Counted from the stretch's first letter, positions 18,201 to 33,200 are shown. The stretch: 64,000 bases of DNA from Rostratula benghalensis (GCA_013399305.1 VXAI01000136.1:1331319-1395318), one strand, 5' to 3'. Notes: a model not told the origin generated them from the letters alone. Made by a program: numbers and translations.

Positions 18201-21200
18201 TTGCAATAGCTTAAAACTGCATTTTTCACTAACATTCAGCCTGACTGTCCCCACATTCTGCTAATCTCCACTGCAGCTGGCAGAAATCTGGTTAATAAAA
18301 ATCAGAAGAACCTTGAAAAAAATGTTCAGAAGAAATGGAGATTTATTTTAGGAAATACTTCAACTGAAGTGCCAAAAGATGTGGGATAATTTTAATTATA
18401 ATGCAGTCTTCCTAAGGGATAATTAGCATCCGCTCCTAGACCCTATGTATGAACTTTTTGTTGTTACCTTATCCCTCCTGTGTCTTTGAAGGCACTGTGT
18501 GTTCCACTCTTCTGGAAAGGTAAAGTTTGCCTAATTTTCACCTGCCCCTCTGAAAGACAGCAGGTCTGCCACTGGTCTAGTACCTGTCAGCCCCATGATA
18601 CTTCAAAGGATGCGGGGATGAAGATGCGGGGTTTTCACTTGATCCCTCAAAATGCACAGACAATAGCAGTGATATATGTACGTGCTGCCATCCCAGCCTC
18701 TGCAGTACCAGCTGTAAAAACTGTACTGACAGCACACTTCACATTTTTAGATGACAAGACCAGTGCCTTTGACAGCACTAAAGAGTTAAAAAAGACAACC
18801 TCCCCGCAAAGGATGCCAGAACAATTAGATACTAGACTTCCCTTTGCATTCACCCCTCTCCACCCCAGAGAGGCTGCTTTAAAAGGCCCGATGATTTTCA
18901 TACCTTATCCTCTGTGGTGTTGCCAGGCAGAATGTCCACCTGAATAGAGACCGTGTCCACAATGCTCTTCCTCCTAGAGAGTCTGTCCTCGTCTAGAAGA
19001 AAAACCACTCAGCTCACGTTTTGTCTGACAGCAGACACACCATCAACCACATTTCTACACATCAGACGCAGATTTGGTTCTATGTGCCTGTTAAACCTGA
19101 GAACATTGAGTTTCTCATCTGGGTTGTTGTGAAAAACGATCAGTTACTGCTCTAAATTGTTAAAAATGAACAAAAATAACCTTTTTATTGTCCCTTCCCC
19201 CACCCCACCCCATCCCAGATCTTGCCAACTTTCCCTCGAAAGCCCAGGATGCAGAAGAATTAGATGAGATCTTATTCAGATACATAATAAATAACATCAT
19301 GCACGATGACATATTGCTGCAGAGTCATTTACAAAAGCCTGAACTTATTTTTTTGTTGTTGTTGCACAATTGAAATACAAAGGTCTTAATTTGAAGGTAT
19401 TCTGAAAGAGAAAAGGGCTTCTCAGAAAATGACTCATTGACAGAAGAAATAGTTTTCTGGATGGAAATGAACAACAATCCTTCCTTATTCTTGCTGCTAC
19501 ATGTACCGTATTCAGCGAATCTAGAACTCTAATTGGTGAAAAAATCAAAACCCAACAACAACAACTCTCCATTTCTAACTTCCTACAAACATTTTAGCAA
19601 GTTCAGCTGGTCTAAAGAGTAGCCAGAATAAGAGCAACTGTGCTGATGCTACCAGGAAGAGAACAACTTTGGTAATGCTTTGGCAGATGTGAACAGATGA
19701 TCCATCCAATAGATGGGTTTTCCTTTTGTGAGTGCATTCCTGAGACAATACACCAAAATTGGTTTCTCATTTTTGACATTTAATATGTTAACGTTAAGAT
19801 GAAAAAAAACACAATAAAAACACATTATTAGGTGTGTCATGAGGATCCTCTGACAAATGGAGACCCGAGGGGCCTGACTTTCATGCATCTCCTTTACAAA
19901 ATCCACAAATTGCCAAGTCACATTTTAGATTTTAACCAGTACCAAGCCATTTGGACCAGGCCAGTATTTGATGACTTGCACTGCACATAAAGCAGCTACA
20001 GGCACTGGGTACCAAGATAAAGATAAGGACTGTGAAACTCTTCTTTCCACAAGGTAATTTATGCTGCTCCTTCCCCAACCCTTGTTGAAACCACTTCGAG
20101 CAAAGGGCTTTTGCAGTGCAAATACTGAGTGTGACCAAACAGAACTCTTTCCAGCAGAGCACACCACGCTCAGCTGTTAAAAATCCTGAAATAACTTTCA
20201 GAAGTCATACAAATGAAAGGCCAATGTAAGATCAATAGTGAAAAACACCTGCCTTCCAGCTATCTTTGCCAGGTTCTCAGACTCCCTGAGCATTTCAAGT
20301 GGCATTTTGTAGGATTTACGTCTTTTTGTCATCTCTGATGCCTCACTGGCACAGAGTCTGAGGAAAGCACCTCAGCCTTCAAGAGGAAACAGAGGACAAA
20401 GCTACATCTTTGCTGCCACCTTGCTGCTCTCTCCATAGGCAACAGGAAAACTCTGGAGAGTAAATTTTTGGGACAGCTTTGGACAGAATTCATTTTTGTA
20501 ACAAAAGCCTCACTGCGCTTGCCCAATAAAAATGCTCATTATTGCTAATTTCAACATATTGAGCAGGTAAAAAGCTGTGAAAAAGGCATTTTTATTTTTT
20601 TTTTTTCTGTTATAGGATATAAAGTTCATCTCCACACCTTCTATCAGCTGCCCCTGTCCCCACCAGGGCTGTCCCAGGAATCTTGGCCCGACGGTGTGGG
20701 AATGGCACGCACCCCCCGGGTCAAAGGGGGCAGCTCTGTGTGTCACCTCACCCATCAAAACAGGATCAGAGAGGGGGGGACAGGACACGTTGTGGGATGC
20801 AGGGGAAGAGCATCTTGGCATTGCACAAGGTTTAGTGTGGGCTGGTGAGGGCAGGAATCCAGGGAGGGGGGAAAAGGTAGCCCAGTGCACGATCACAAGG
20901 GAGTATCAAGGTGGACCAGCAGGTGAGAAGTTGAAGCAGCCTGGGAACTGGGGGTGTCTGGGGGTGTCTCTGAGAGGGGGAGCACCTGGGGTGACCAGGA
21001 GGTGCAGGCCAACCATGAAGGCAGACCACAGGGCCTGGGGTGGTTGACCGAGACCCACGTGTGCACTACTGTGCACGAGAGGGATTTGTGCCAGCAGCTG
21101 GGCTGGGGCTGTGGGCCTTGGGGACTGACATCTCAGTGACTGGGGAGACTGGGAAGCAGGAGACAGCTGGTGGAAATACAGTGTCTGAGCCCAGCTACAG

Positions 21201-24200
21201 GCGAGAAGCACAAGGAACATACACACGTGCACCTGCCCCACTGCTGAACCTTGACATCAATCACCGTGCTCTAAGAAACCCGAGTTTCATCCAACTTTCC
21301 ACCAAGTGATGGTCAAGGGGGCAATTGGTCCTATCCCAAGAATGATACCCATGGTCCTTCTGCCTCCCCAGGAACAGAAACTAGCAAACCACGCAGAGTT
21401 GCAAGTGAAAAGTAAGCACAAAGGCAAACCTTGCAGCAGCTCACATTGCCACGGGTGTATCAAGGAGATAAACAAAAAGAAAGCAGAAGGAAACACTGAG
21501 TACAACACAATTTCTGGCCAAAAAAAAAAAAATCTAATGGCCTTCTAAAAGCATGTTTTTTGGAGGGTGCACATCCTCTACACACAGCACAGCTAGCAGG
21601 AGAGCAGGCTGACCTACAACTCATTTTACCTTTTGGCTTGTGTCTGCATTTATGAGGTTTTTTGCCTGATGGAAATAGAGCTACATTAAAACACGTTATA
21701 GACAAAAGATGATCAAATGTACATTTATCAGTTTCCTTCCTGCCCCAAATAAGGAAGAAGATAAGGTACAAAAAGTTACAAACTATGAATGCCCTCCATG
21801 CTGGTAAGAAGTACCAAAAATTGAAGCAAAGACAGGGTGATGATTTTATGTCTCTAAGGCATTGTTAAGCATTACAACATTAACATTCAGAAATAATACA
21901 AAGTTGAAACTTCTTAGTAATAAAGAATAAAAAAGAAACATCTCGAAAAAAAAATAGTTATACAATAATTAGATTTTGTTGCCAAGTAGTCATGTTACAT
22001 TTCACTGGAACAGAATACAGCAAGAAAGCATTCTTAATAACTCAGTAGTTTTGCCACTGATCACCACTTACCTGTTACCTGGGGTACGTAAGGAACAGAC
22101 AACCTTTCCACGCTGTATCCACTGCCTCCTAAGGACTCTGCAATCTTGTTTGTCAGGAAAAATAGATCTTTTTCATGCTTCTCTAAGGATTTTGGAAGAC
22201 TGTCAAAATACATATTTCAAGTTATTACCTACCAACAGAGATTTGTGCATTAAATAAAATATTTTTCCAATGTCTGCAAGCAACCAAAAATGGTCAATGT
22301 TGATGGAAATAAAACTTTTGCAGTTTTTTCGGGATGGATATGTACCCCCAAATGAGTCCACCCAATACCTCTGCAGTATTTTAAATTAATTTAAACACTT
22401 CACAGTTATCTCAAGTATCTTCCTGACCCATTTTGCTGCATCTTGAGAGCATATGGCCTCTTGTTAAATAGAAAAAACTGCAGAGTCACAGTGGGAAAAG
22501 AAAAGGGCAAAGGGCACCCTGGGCTGCATGAGGAGAGCACTGCCAGCAGGTTGAGGGGGTGATCCTTCCCCTCAGCACTGGTGAGGCTACACCTGGAGTT
22601 CTGTCACCTGCCTTGGTTCCCAGGACAGGGGAAGGCAGGGATTTACTGCAGAGACCAACAAAGGACCGTGGAAGGTGGGTTAAGGGACTGGAGCACCTCT
22701 CCAGTGAAGAAAGAGCCACAAAGATGAAGGGAGTGGAAGATTTCCCAGAGGAGGAAAGGCTGAAGGAGCAGGGGCTGTTTGGCTTGGAGAAGAGGAGACT
22801 GAGGGGTGACCTCCTGAATGTTTCTAAATCTGGAAAGGGTGAGTGTCAGGAGGATGGAGCCAGGCTCTTCTCAGGGACAGGCAATGACAGGACAAGGGGC
22901 AATGGGTGCAAGCTGGAACACAGGAGGTTCCACTGAAATAGGAGGAAAAACTTCTTCAGGGTGAGGGTGAGGGAGCACTGGCAGGGGCTGTCCAGAGAGG
23001 TGGTGGAGTCTCCTTCTCTGGAGACATTCAAACCCCTCCTGGACACGTTCCTGTGGGACCTGCTCTGGGTGTTCCTGCTCTGGCAGGGGGATTGGACTGG
23101 ATGAGCTTTCAAGGTCCCTTCCAACCCCTGAGAGTCTGTGATTCTGTGAAAGCCTGAGAGAGCTGGGATGGTTCAGCCCAAAGGAAAGGTGGATCTTATC
23201 AGGGTGCACAACTGCCTTAAGGGAGGGAGGGTGAAAAGACAATAGAGCCAGGCTCTTCAGCTGTGCCCAGTGACAGGACCAGAAGCAATGGGCACAGACT
23301 GAAACACAGAAGGTTCTGTTTGATCATCAGGAAACACTTTGCTGTGAGGGTGACCAAGCGCTAGCAGAGGCTGCCCAGAGAGGTTGTGGAGTCTCCATCC
23401 TTGGAGATGGTCCAGATCCAGCTGGATTGGACCTGAACAGCCTGCTCTGGGTGACCCAGCTTGAGCAGGGGGGTTGGACCGGATGATCTCCAGGAGGTCC
23501 CTTCCAACCTCACCCATTCTGTGATTCAGTGAAACTGCATTTTTCTGAGTTAGTACTTACAACAAACATCATATTGTGCAGAGGTCAGTGCTTCTGACTA
23601 CAATAAAACCCACACTTTGTCAAATATGTATATATGCTTTTAAAGCTTGGTTTTCTTCTGCCTATCTTGTACACAATCAACCTCTACATTATTTCTCCCA
23701 TATGCAACACATTTCAATGATGTCCAATTTAATTTTTATGAGTAAAATAGGCACTTCACTGTTCAGTAATTCATATTCTGTATCTACTCACTTGCATTTG
23801 TCTTTGAAAATTGTTTCTGGTAGAAAATAAGATGCTTCCAGACTTCTAGTTTCGATAACCTGAAAAAAACCCCCAAGACAAATAGTACAAAAGGAGTAGT
23901 CCCAAAGCTATTACCAATCCTTTGCTACAATCTGCATCAGCACAAATGAGGCCTTTAGAATTTCTTTCAAGCAAAGAGATTGTGGCTCTCGTCCCTGCAA
24001 CAAAAAAACTCTTGTTCTCGTGGTCTTGTGCATGTCAGTACAGCTTTACCACAGCCAGTGAGGCTGTGAAGTCTTATAGCAGATAGGGATTTAGCTCATG
24101 ATATATGGTACCACAAACACAATGAGAATGAGAGAATATTGAGAGAATATTCTGAGCATAATTTTAAGAGGCAGCAAGTAATGCCAGCAGAGACTGAGGA

Positions 24201-27200
24201 GAAAGAACTACGTTGGTGGACACGAATACAGAAGATAACACCACAACCAATTACTTGACAGAAGTTCCTTACCCATTTTAAAGCAGAAAGGGTACTGTTG
24301 TAAATGACTTGAATTAACTATGTGTTACCTTGCTGATGTGTTGACAAAAGGCAGGAACTGCAATCATCTGACTGAGAAAGTTCAGATATGCTGCAACCAA
24401 TGCCATGATACCACACCGGTTAAACATAGGCAGATTATCCTCATTGATGATGGCAATGTCCTGAAATATCAAAGATAACATTGTACTCTAGCCAACATAT
24501 AGTGACTGACTGGTGTTTAATATCTCTCATCTTAAAATCCTAGTCTTTCAGGTCACTTCTAAATCAGGTATGTATTGATCTGAAGTTAGCCTGAAGGATT
24601 TGACCCCTGTGAAGAGAAATAATCCTACTCAACTAGAGCTTATGTTTCTCAGAGACTACAGATTAATGACTGGCAGTCTCTTGTCATTATCAGCTGCTGA
24701 TCACAACTATTTTCAGGAAAATTAGAAACAGTAGTTTAATAATTAAAATCACTCTTGTGAGTCACAGGTACAGTACTGTGAAGGATGTTACTTTGTTAGC
24801 ATTTCTGTATTCATTTAGATTGTAGTATTTGTGTTCCAGTAAAATATAACAACATTGTCATCATGGAAGGATTTGGTTCATTGACATATTTTAGAATGAA
24901 AGATGCACCTCTGCATTTCAGAGGTTGCATAATAGAGGTGCACATTAGGGAATAAGGCCAATGACAGAGTGCCCTGAACACAGTTTCATCAAATTTCCAT
25001 GGCACAGGCTGGCACTATTTTTTTTTTAAATGCTTAGATTTCAACATAGACAAACCTACTAAGTTACACAGTTTCTCTGAGGAATGTATGCAAGAAGGAA
25101 ACAAAGTTTGATCCTGTAAAGGAAATGTTAAGGGGTAAAGCCTGTCAACACAGGGGTAGAATTTTACTCTAAGCTAAGACTGAAGAGCCTGGTTTGATAA
25201 ACACTTCCAACCAATCAATTAACCATAAGCTTGCTCCCAAGGTGAGAACAGTCCATATATTTTATCTGGAAACCTGACATAAGATCACAGATTCTAAGGA
25301 CACCTTATCGATCTGCTAATGAATACATCAGTGGTTCTAGGGAATGTTTCCACTTCTGCAGTATTTCTTGAAGAAATTTCCTGAGGTTCTTAACAAGTCT
25401 GATTAGTTGAAGTTTCCCCTTTAATAAGTGCATACCATGTATGAAGTGCATTTCCTTAATGGATCGATCAAATTAGGACTGAATGATGTGATTTCCAAAC
25501 TGAAGAGCAATATGCAAACCAAAAAAAAGAAAAAAAAAAAAGTTTCCCACATCTCCAGCTACAAATATAAACTGTCAGCCAATGAACACCGATTCAGACT
25601 CATACCTGCAAGGCAATAGCTAATCGAATGAGGTCAATAACCACTTCTTCATTGGCAAGTTCAATTGTGGTAAGAGCGAGGGATGTAAACAGCAGTTCAA
25701 AGTTTTTTTGGACATTGTCTTCTTCTTTACAGCCTAAGTAGATGTGTCTGTACAACTGCTGACCGTGCTGTAAAAGATGGAAAAGAAAAAAAAAAAGGGA
25801 AAAGGAGAACTGAAATCACATATTAATTTAGGTTAAAAATGATATTTTAAGCTCCTGTAGTCCAACTGCCTGCTCCAAGCTTTGATGTTAAGACGTTTTT
25901 AGATACAGAAATAAAACCATAAAAAAGGATAAAATATATGTATACACATACATACACAAACAAGTACGTGATTAATCAAGACCACTGCTAGTTTACTCCT
26001 GTAACAACAGCTTCTTTATACATTACTGCTCTATTATATGCAGAAGTGTACAGACAGAGAATTGCACGTGAATACCACACTGTGTGTCACATGCTGTCAC
26101 TCATTTCCTACTGAAACACTGGGAAAAATATTTGCCCATTTATCAAAAGGAGAAAATAAAACTTGCATCTTGAAACATTCTCATGAACACATGAGCAACT
26201 GAGGAGCTTCAATGGTCATCCTTGTGAAGACATCAAAATTGGTTCATTAACAAAGTCTTGAATGGCAAACCGAGGGGAAATTCTTCTGGAGGGTGTTTCA
26301 GGAGACAAGGTGGGCTCATTGAGCACTGTACCCAGGGAGGCTCTAGAGAAGAGCAGATTATCTAAATCAAAGAGCCTCAGCCTCGTAAGTGACGTTCCTT
26401 TCCTGGTAACACTGTGCTTAACCAAAGCTTTGCCAAAACAGTATTATTTCAACATGAAAAAATGAAAACTCCGAAAGCCAAGTTAAGAAGCAGGTTCCAC
26501 TCCAGCATTCTTCACCTGTGCAGGATACAGGTCTGTATCAACTCACACAGTCATTTTTCAAGATCTAAGGACTGATGCTTTACCTCTGGAAGTACTAGTT
26601 CAGCTTTAGAATAAAGAAAGAAACATCTGGTTTTCAAGCAAGATGTATTCATTTAAGAACAAATAAAGATGGGTTTGGCCTTTTTATTACTTCTAAAATA
26701 AAATATATAGTTTTTCAAATATATATATATAATATGAAGGATATATTTGAAAGGAGGGTAATGACTATTAGCAAAGCACAGGAGCTACACTGAAATAGGC
26801 ACAGCAAAGCTTAGCTGTTTAAAGATACAGTATATTTGGAAAAGTAATCAAATTATTCATCCCACTGATAAATAATTGTACTCAGATATGGGAATGAATT
26901 ATTATGTGGTTTTTCTTGACCTGTAGTATCTTTCTAGAAGACTGTAAAATACAGAAGGTTCAACATTTCCCTTTAAAGAAAGGACAGAAATAAACTTCCT
27001 GGCTCTTAGAAGGTGGACTGAGATGGAAAGAGCTTTGTCTGGTTTAATTTCACCTGATTTTAGGTATTGAAATTCCTAACTATGATACAGAATTGCCTTA
27101 GGATCCCCATCTAATATCAGATTTACTCCTCAGAAGCACCATCCAGAAGAAAAAACAGTGCTGTTTTTCTTTAGAATCAAACACACGCAGAAGTCAATTG

Positions 27201-30200
27201 GCACAATGTCCTATAAAGAGGTGTTTCTTTCAGAATCATGGTTAGGATATACACTGTTCTAATTTCATGCACAGAAGGATTTTCACTCAACACATAAATG
27301 AAAATTTTATTCCATGGATCTACCTCTCAAGTATCCAGAGCATCTCAGCATTGAAATCACTAATTTGAACTAAAACCACTCAATATTGATCGTTGCAACT
27401 TGTTGCAAAAACACAGTTGTAGAAGAAAAGTAAAGCAACTGGTTCAGTTACTATATCTTCTTTCTAGCTAGAAAAGTTAACTTTTTCTTCTATTACCTTT
27501 TTCATGAAGCTCATGTCTTGCCTTGAAATTTTGTCTCGTTTTATCTTGAGATCAGAAACATCTGGTATTATTCTACAAAGGAAGCAAAAATGTCGTGTTA
27601 GCAAAAATAAGTTGAAAGGGAAGAGGATGTGAAATATGTGAGCTATTCAAACAAATCTTGAATCAATTTCCATTTTAATTATATCCACGTTTAACAATGA
27701 CATGCACATTTCAGTTGAAGAGGGAAAAACACAAACAGAATTATGACAACCCCTATTTTTTTTTTTTTTTCTCTACATGAAGTACCATATTCTGTCTTGC
27801 ACAGGAAAACTACCAGGTATTTGGAATGATCCTTCAAGGTATCATGCATTAAGCTTAACTGTAAATCTCTTGCCATCAATAACTGGCACTGAGCACTGTG
27901 CATTTCTCAAAAGAGCACATCAGTGTTTCACATTAGGAAAGATGTTTAAAACTCAGCAGTACTCATCATTCAAATATTAAGCCAGGATTTGAAAGGGGTG
28001 AAAGCAAACCAAAGGAGCTACCGTATCCCTCGGAGCTTTGCCCTGTTGTCATGCCGATCAATGAGGTTGTGCAGGATTTCCAGCACCAGCTGCCTCAGCT
28101 CCGAGTCTTCCATGAGGGATGGAGACAGCAAGGGGTCCAGGAACGGGGCGGGGAGGGCGTTAGTTATCGTTGTGGCTTTGTACCCTGAGGTCACCTGTTC
28201 GGTGAGGGAAGTCAAGTGAGCCTGTGTCATTGCTGCATTCTAACCATTATTAGCTGCTCTCCCTCACTTTCTACTGGGCTTGCTCTGGTATCTGAAAAGG
28301 GGTCTCAAATGGAAATTAGTTCTGGAAACTCTTACCCTCACTAAGAATCTGGAAGGACTTTCAATATTCATGCTCAAATGAACTCCCTCGACTGCTTTAA
28401 TGCGGTGCTTCTCAGGACCCTTCTTCTACCAACAGATCCAAAAGAAAAGAAAAATTTATCCCTTCTGAATTTATTGTTCAAAACAGGCCCCTGTGAAGGT
28501 GCAGGGTGGGGCTTTGCTGCCTGCTGGGGTTAAGCCATGACATGAGGGCAAGAGCTTATTCCTCCAGCACAAGGGAATAGAGGGAAAGGGAAGTGGCTGG
28601 CAGAGGAGCAGCAGGACACATGAAGGTATCCAATCAATCATTTTGAAAATGGAAAATTACTAATATTACAAGTCATAAGGCTGCAAGTTAAAGAAGTGCC
28701 AGATTTTAATTGCCTATAAAACATGAAGTTGTCTGCCTGTGTGTATGCACAACAGACTAATTCTGAAGTATTACTCTTCCATAAAGAGCACATGATGGAC
28801 AATGCTCAGTTCAATACACAGAGCAGGCAGGATTCACCAGTTTCTCATTCTTTTTTATGGATATAATACTATACACCTTGCAGACTGCAATAAAAGCTTT
28901 GCTCTGAACACAAATTCGTTCCCACATTTTTTTCCCCACGATATTTGTCCACGTCCAAGTAACTCCTTAAGCATCAAAACACTCACTTTTCACACATTTG
29001 TGTCAGATGGGATTTTACTTCCACATTCTAAAAGAGGATCCATAGCAACATTTGGAGTCAAAAACGTTAAATTCCTTCCACATGCACAACTGGAATCCCT
29101 TAAAGCACACTTAGAGACTTAAACAGCACCTCAAATAATTAAAACAATTCTCACTGACTTCAGTGGAAATTTTTAGAACTGGTGAGAAGAATATTGTCAA
29201 GAACAGTTTAGGCATAGCTGTGTCTATCTTTAACGAAGACAATGTGAAAAATGACTCCCTGAGGTCCTTTCTAACACATTTTCTATCTTTAAATTACAAC
29301 TGTGAATGCTCAGCTCTTCTGCAAGCAAGAATCTAGGATCTCATATTCTGACAAGCAAAGAATGGTTTAACTGATTTGCTGAACACCACACACAAATTTC
29401 ATGTCAAAGCAGGGATAGAAACTAATTTTCTAGGACAGCACTCTACTGCTTTAGTCATGAAATCATTCTTTATGCTATTTCCTCTGCTACAGACACTAAA
29501 CAGATTCCAGCTTCTGCAACAAAATAGGCCCGGATTCTACAGCAAGAGCCTGCTCTGCTATCCACTTCTGATTCTTACCATCAGGAAGCATTTCCAGAAA
29601 TACTCTTTAAAGCTTTAAAGTTGAAAAATCTGTTTGTGACTAAACAGTTAATTAGAAATTATATCTTACAAGAAACTTGGGAAATGCTAGGAAGGGAAGA
29701 GCAATGGTGCCTGAGGCTCTAAAGGCTTAGAGTTAAAGGCATCCGTTCCTACAGTTTTAAAAATATTAACCATTCTACTAATTACAACTTTTCTGGTGTC
29801 AGAGACAGATTTCACTTTCAACTCAATCTATTCTAAAATGTTCTTTTGGATTTGCAGATCCAGTCATAACTGATATTCATTAAAGTGCTCTCAGAGATGG
29901 AGGAATATTTCTTGTAATGGAACTTGGGCAAACGCTGTCATAATTTAACCCATTAAGATTACAGATCTATGCAATGCAAAAGTATGTTTCATTGCATATT
30001 AGAGCTGTAATACTGTACTTAGATGTATAAACACATAAAGAGAAACTTTGTGTGCTTAAAACATAATATACTGAACACAGAAGGCTTACCATAAGTAAAG
30101 ATCTCAATAACATGATTTGAATCCTCCTAGTTCCCAAATCTCTACAATTGGAACAAAGTAGAAAATTAGTTTCTTTGCATATATTCAAAATCTTATTCCA

Positions 30201-33200
30201 CTCCAGACATCATTCTAACAGCTGTGGGTTTGACAAGTGAGTACAGCAGTCTCAGAAGGGATGCCAGACACCAAAAATACGGGGCAAGTATCTCCAAATG
30301 AGGTGCAATAACTACATGTTTTTGAAGTGAATGTTTATAGGAAGGCTGAAAAAATGAAACATATATAATTGAAAAACCAGGAAGTGATATATATGAAGCA
30401 GATCTAAATCTTCACATTTCATTCAGAAATCTCTTTCTGAAATGTTCAACTGCTACACTTTTGACTTAATTTTCACAAGCATCGACTCTCAGAATATCCT
30501 CTGAATTAAAATGTAACTGAGACTTCTACAAAACCAGGACACTTCTTGTTTAAGTCAGACCCCAAAATGCTGAGACTGAAAAAAGTTATCTGCAAGAGAA
30601 ACTGAAAGAACCCTCAGTTTTCAGATCACAGAAAGGCACAGGGAACACCAGTTAAGCTGTTCCTTTGCCTGTTCTCATTTCCCAACTGCTGGTACTGAAG
30701 GAGTTAAATACCTATTGGTATACAGTCACATACACACACTTCTTGCAAAAGACCCCAGAAGACAGAAGTGCAGTTGGAATAAATTGCTCCAAAGTGAAAA
30801 AAGGTACAAACCCTTTTGATTCTTTACAAAAGTTGGCTGGTAAAAAACAGTGAAAACTTCTACCTTGGCAGCCTCTGATCCTGACTGTGTCCCACTGGCA
30901 GCATCACTCAGATGTAGCAGAGGCCAAATTTTCAGGTAAGGGATGCAAAACCCTATCAGCAGTCAGAAAGGCTGCTTCATTCTGAATACACATCACACTA
31001 ACATGATGCTCAGACCCACGTCTACAAAGGTTTCTGTCTTCCACAGAACAGAGTCCCATACTGCAGGGACACACTATTATTACCAAAACCTACTGAGAAG
31101 CCAGGACTTCCTACTTAAGCTCCCAGGTGATCAGACACAGGTGGAAAGAAGAGCTGCAACCTTTCCAGAGACCTTCCCTGTACTGAGGAAAAAGCAGTCT
31201 TTAAACATAACTATTCATGTTACAGGGAAAAGTACTACCTCAGTGGAGGGAGGCTTTTTAATTATGAGTTTATTATAGGAGTCTGCCCAGCTGTAGTTCT
31301 TACCTATTCCTAAACAAACTGGGAAAATCTAAACTGAAACAAAATCAGAGGAATTTCTACATTTTATTTCTTAATCTGAAGTCAGCTTATACAGAATGAA
31401 GGAAAAGCAAAAAACATTTGTGCAACCATGTGGAAAAAAAAAATGTAGTCACAGCTCAATTTCCGTCATTTACAGAACACATATATAAGAAGTCACGGAA
31501 ATTGCAAGTACTAAGTGAGTAGTTTCAGAAACATTTGTACAGATGCCTAGAGAAGAAAAGTTTTAGCATTAAAAAAAAAAAAAAAAGCTGCATTCCAATC
31601 AGGTTACTTTCTGTCTGTAACGTGTTTGGAGATCGATTTCATACCACTGTCAATGTGCTCACCTTGATTCTGCACAACATTTAATACAGCCCCTAATGAG
31701 TGAGAATGTGCATTTCATTTTTCTTAATTTTCTTCACACCTTATCAGAATTCTAAAAATTTAAATTTTTAACTGGAAATTAAAAAATGTAGGATATACAA
31801 ACCCAAGGTGACTGGAATCCAGTGATTGTGAAGTTGTCCCCAAAACGGGTACTTTTCCCATAATGAACATCATAATCTCTGATCTCTGGTAATCTGGGAG
31901 ATTGCTTCCAAAAAATCCTAAAAAAAATTCAGAATGAAATCACAGAATGAAGGAGACACAAGGCCACTCACTTCATAAGAAAAGCCTTTTAAATACAAGG
32001 AATCCATTTACGAGGTCAAAATAGTTGAAGAATAAAACTATGATTTGGTTTAGGGCGTAATACTCATAAATTCTTTTGTTTTGAATGGCTTTACACAGTC
32101 TTCTCGTCATCTTCTCTGCATCCTTAAACTTTCTAATTTAGCCAGACAAGTCCTTAAGACTTTATGTGAGCCACTGGCTGACTGCTCAGGCTCAAAACGT
32201 TACCATAAATAAGGCTGCATCAGGCTGGTGGCCAGTGGGGTTTCTCCGGGGCTCAACTGCAGGGCCAGTGATTTTTAATGTTTTTATAAATGACCTGGAT
32301 GCAGAAATAAGATGCACATTAAGTAAGTTTTGTTGGCAATACTTAACCAGGAGGAGCTATGAACTCCCTCAAGGGTAGAGAAGCCTTACAGAGAGTCCTG
32401 GATAGACCAGAGAGCTGGGCAATCACCAGCTGCATAAAACTGAACCTGAGCAAGTGCTGGATTCTGCAAGGGGCATGGTGTGAACCTGGGTATAGGGAAC
32501 AGCAGGAGCCTGGAGAGCAGCCCCGTGGCAAGAGGTCTGGGGTTTTGCATTGATGGCAAGTCGAGTAGGAGTCCAGAGTGTGCCCTGGCAGCCAGAGGGG
32601 CCAACTGTGTCCTTGGGAGTGTGTCCTGAGGTGGTGAAAGGCCTCAAGAGCAAGACTGAGAAGGAACGGCTGAGGGCACTTGGCCGGGTTAGCTCGGGGG
32701 AGGCTGAGGGCTGACCTCATGGCAGCCTTCCTGAGGGTGGGCAGCAGAGAGGAAGGGGCTGCTCTGCTCTCCCCTCCCTGCTGACCAACAGCAGGACACA
32801 AGGGAATGACAGGAAGCTGGGGCAGGGCAAGTTGAGATGGGAACATCAGAAAAGGGCTCTGCACCGCGAGGGTGGTCGGTCACTGTAACAGGCTACCCAG
32901 GGCAGTGGTCATGGCACCACATCTGTCAGAGTTCAAGAACATCTGGACCATCTGGACAATGCTCTTAGTTTCACATGGTCCTTTAAGGAGCAGAAGGCTG
33001 GGCTTATGGCATCTTTCCAACCGGAGAGATTCTGTTCCGCTGCTGTGCAATAGCAAAAATGTAACCTAACTTCAAAGAAGCTGTGTTGAGGGGGGTTTTT
33101 TTGGACTATTTATTTGGGGGTAGGCTTTTTTTAGCGTTTTTAAATTGCATTTTTACTATCATGGTGAGAAATAATCTACTACTTATTTGTTACTGCTCCA

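Noticed and set aside
18480..18947. 155-codon + strand open frame
   Set aside because: Overlaps EFR3A exon 19 on the other strand and has no family signature.
20640..21240. CpG island or alternative promoter
   Set aside because: It is GC-rich but CpG-poor, so it lacks the key feature of an island.
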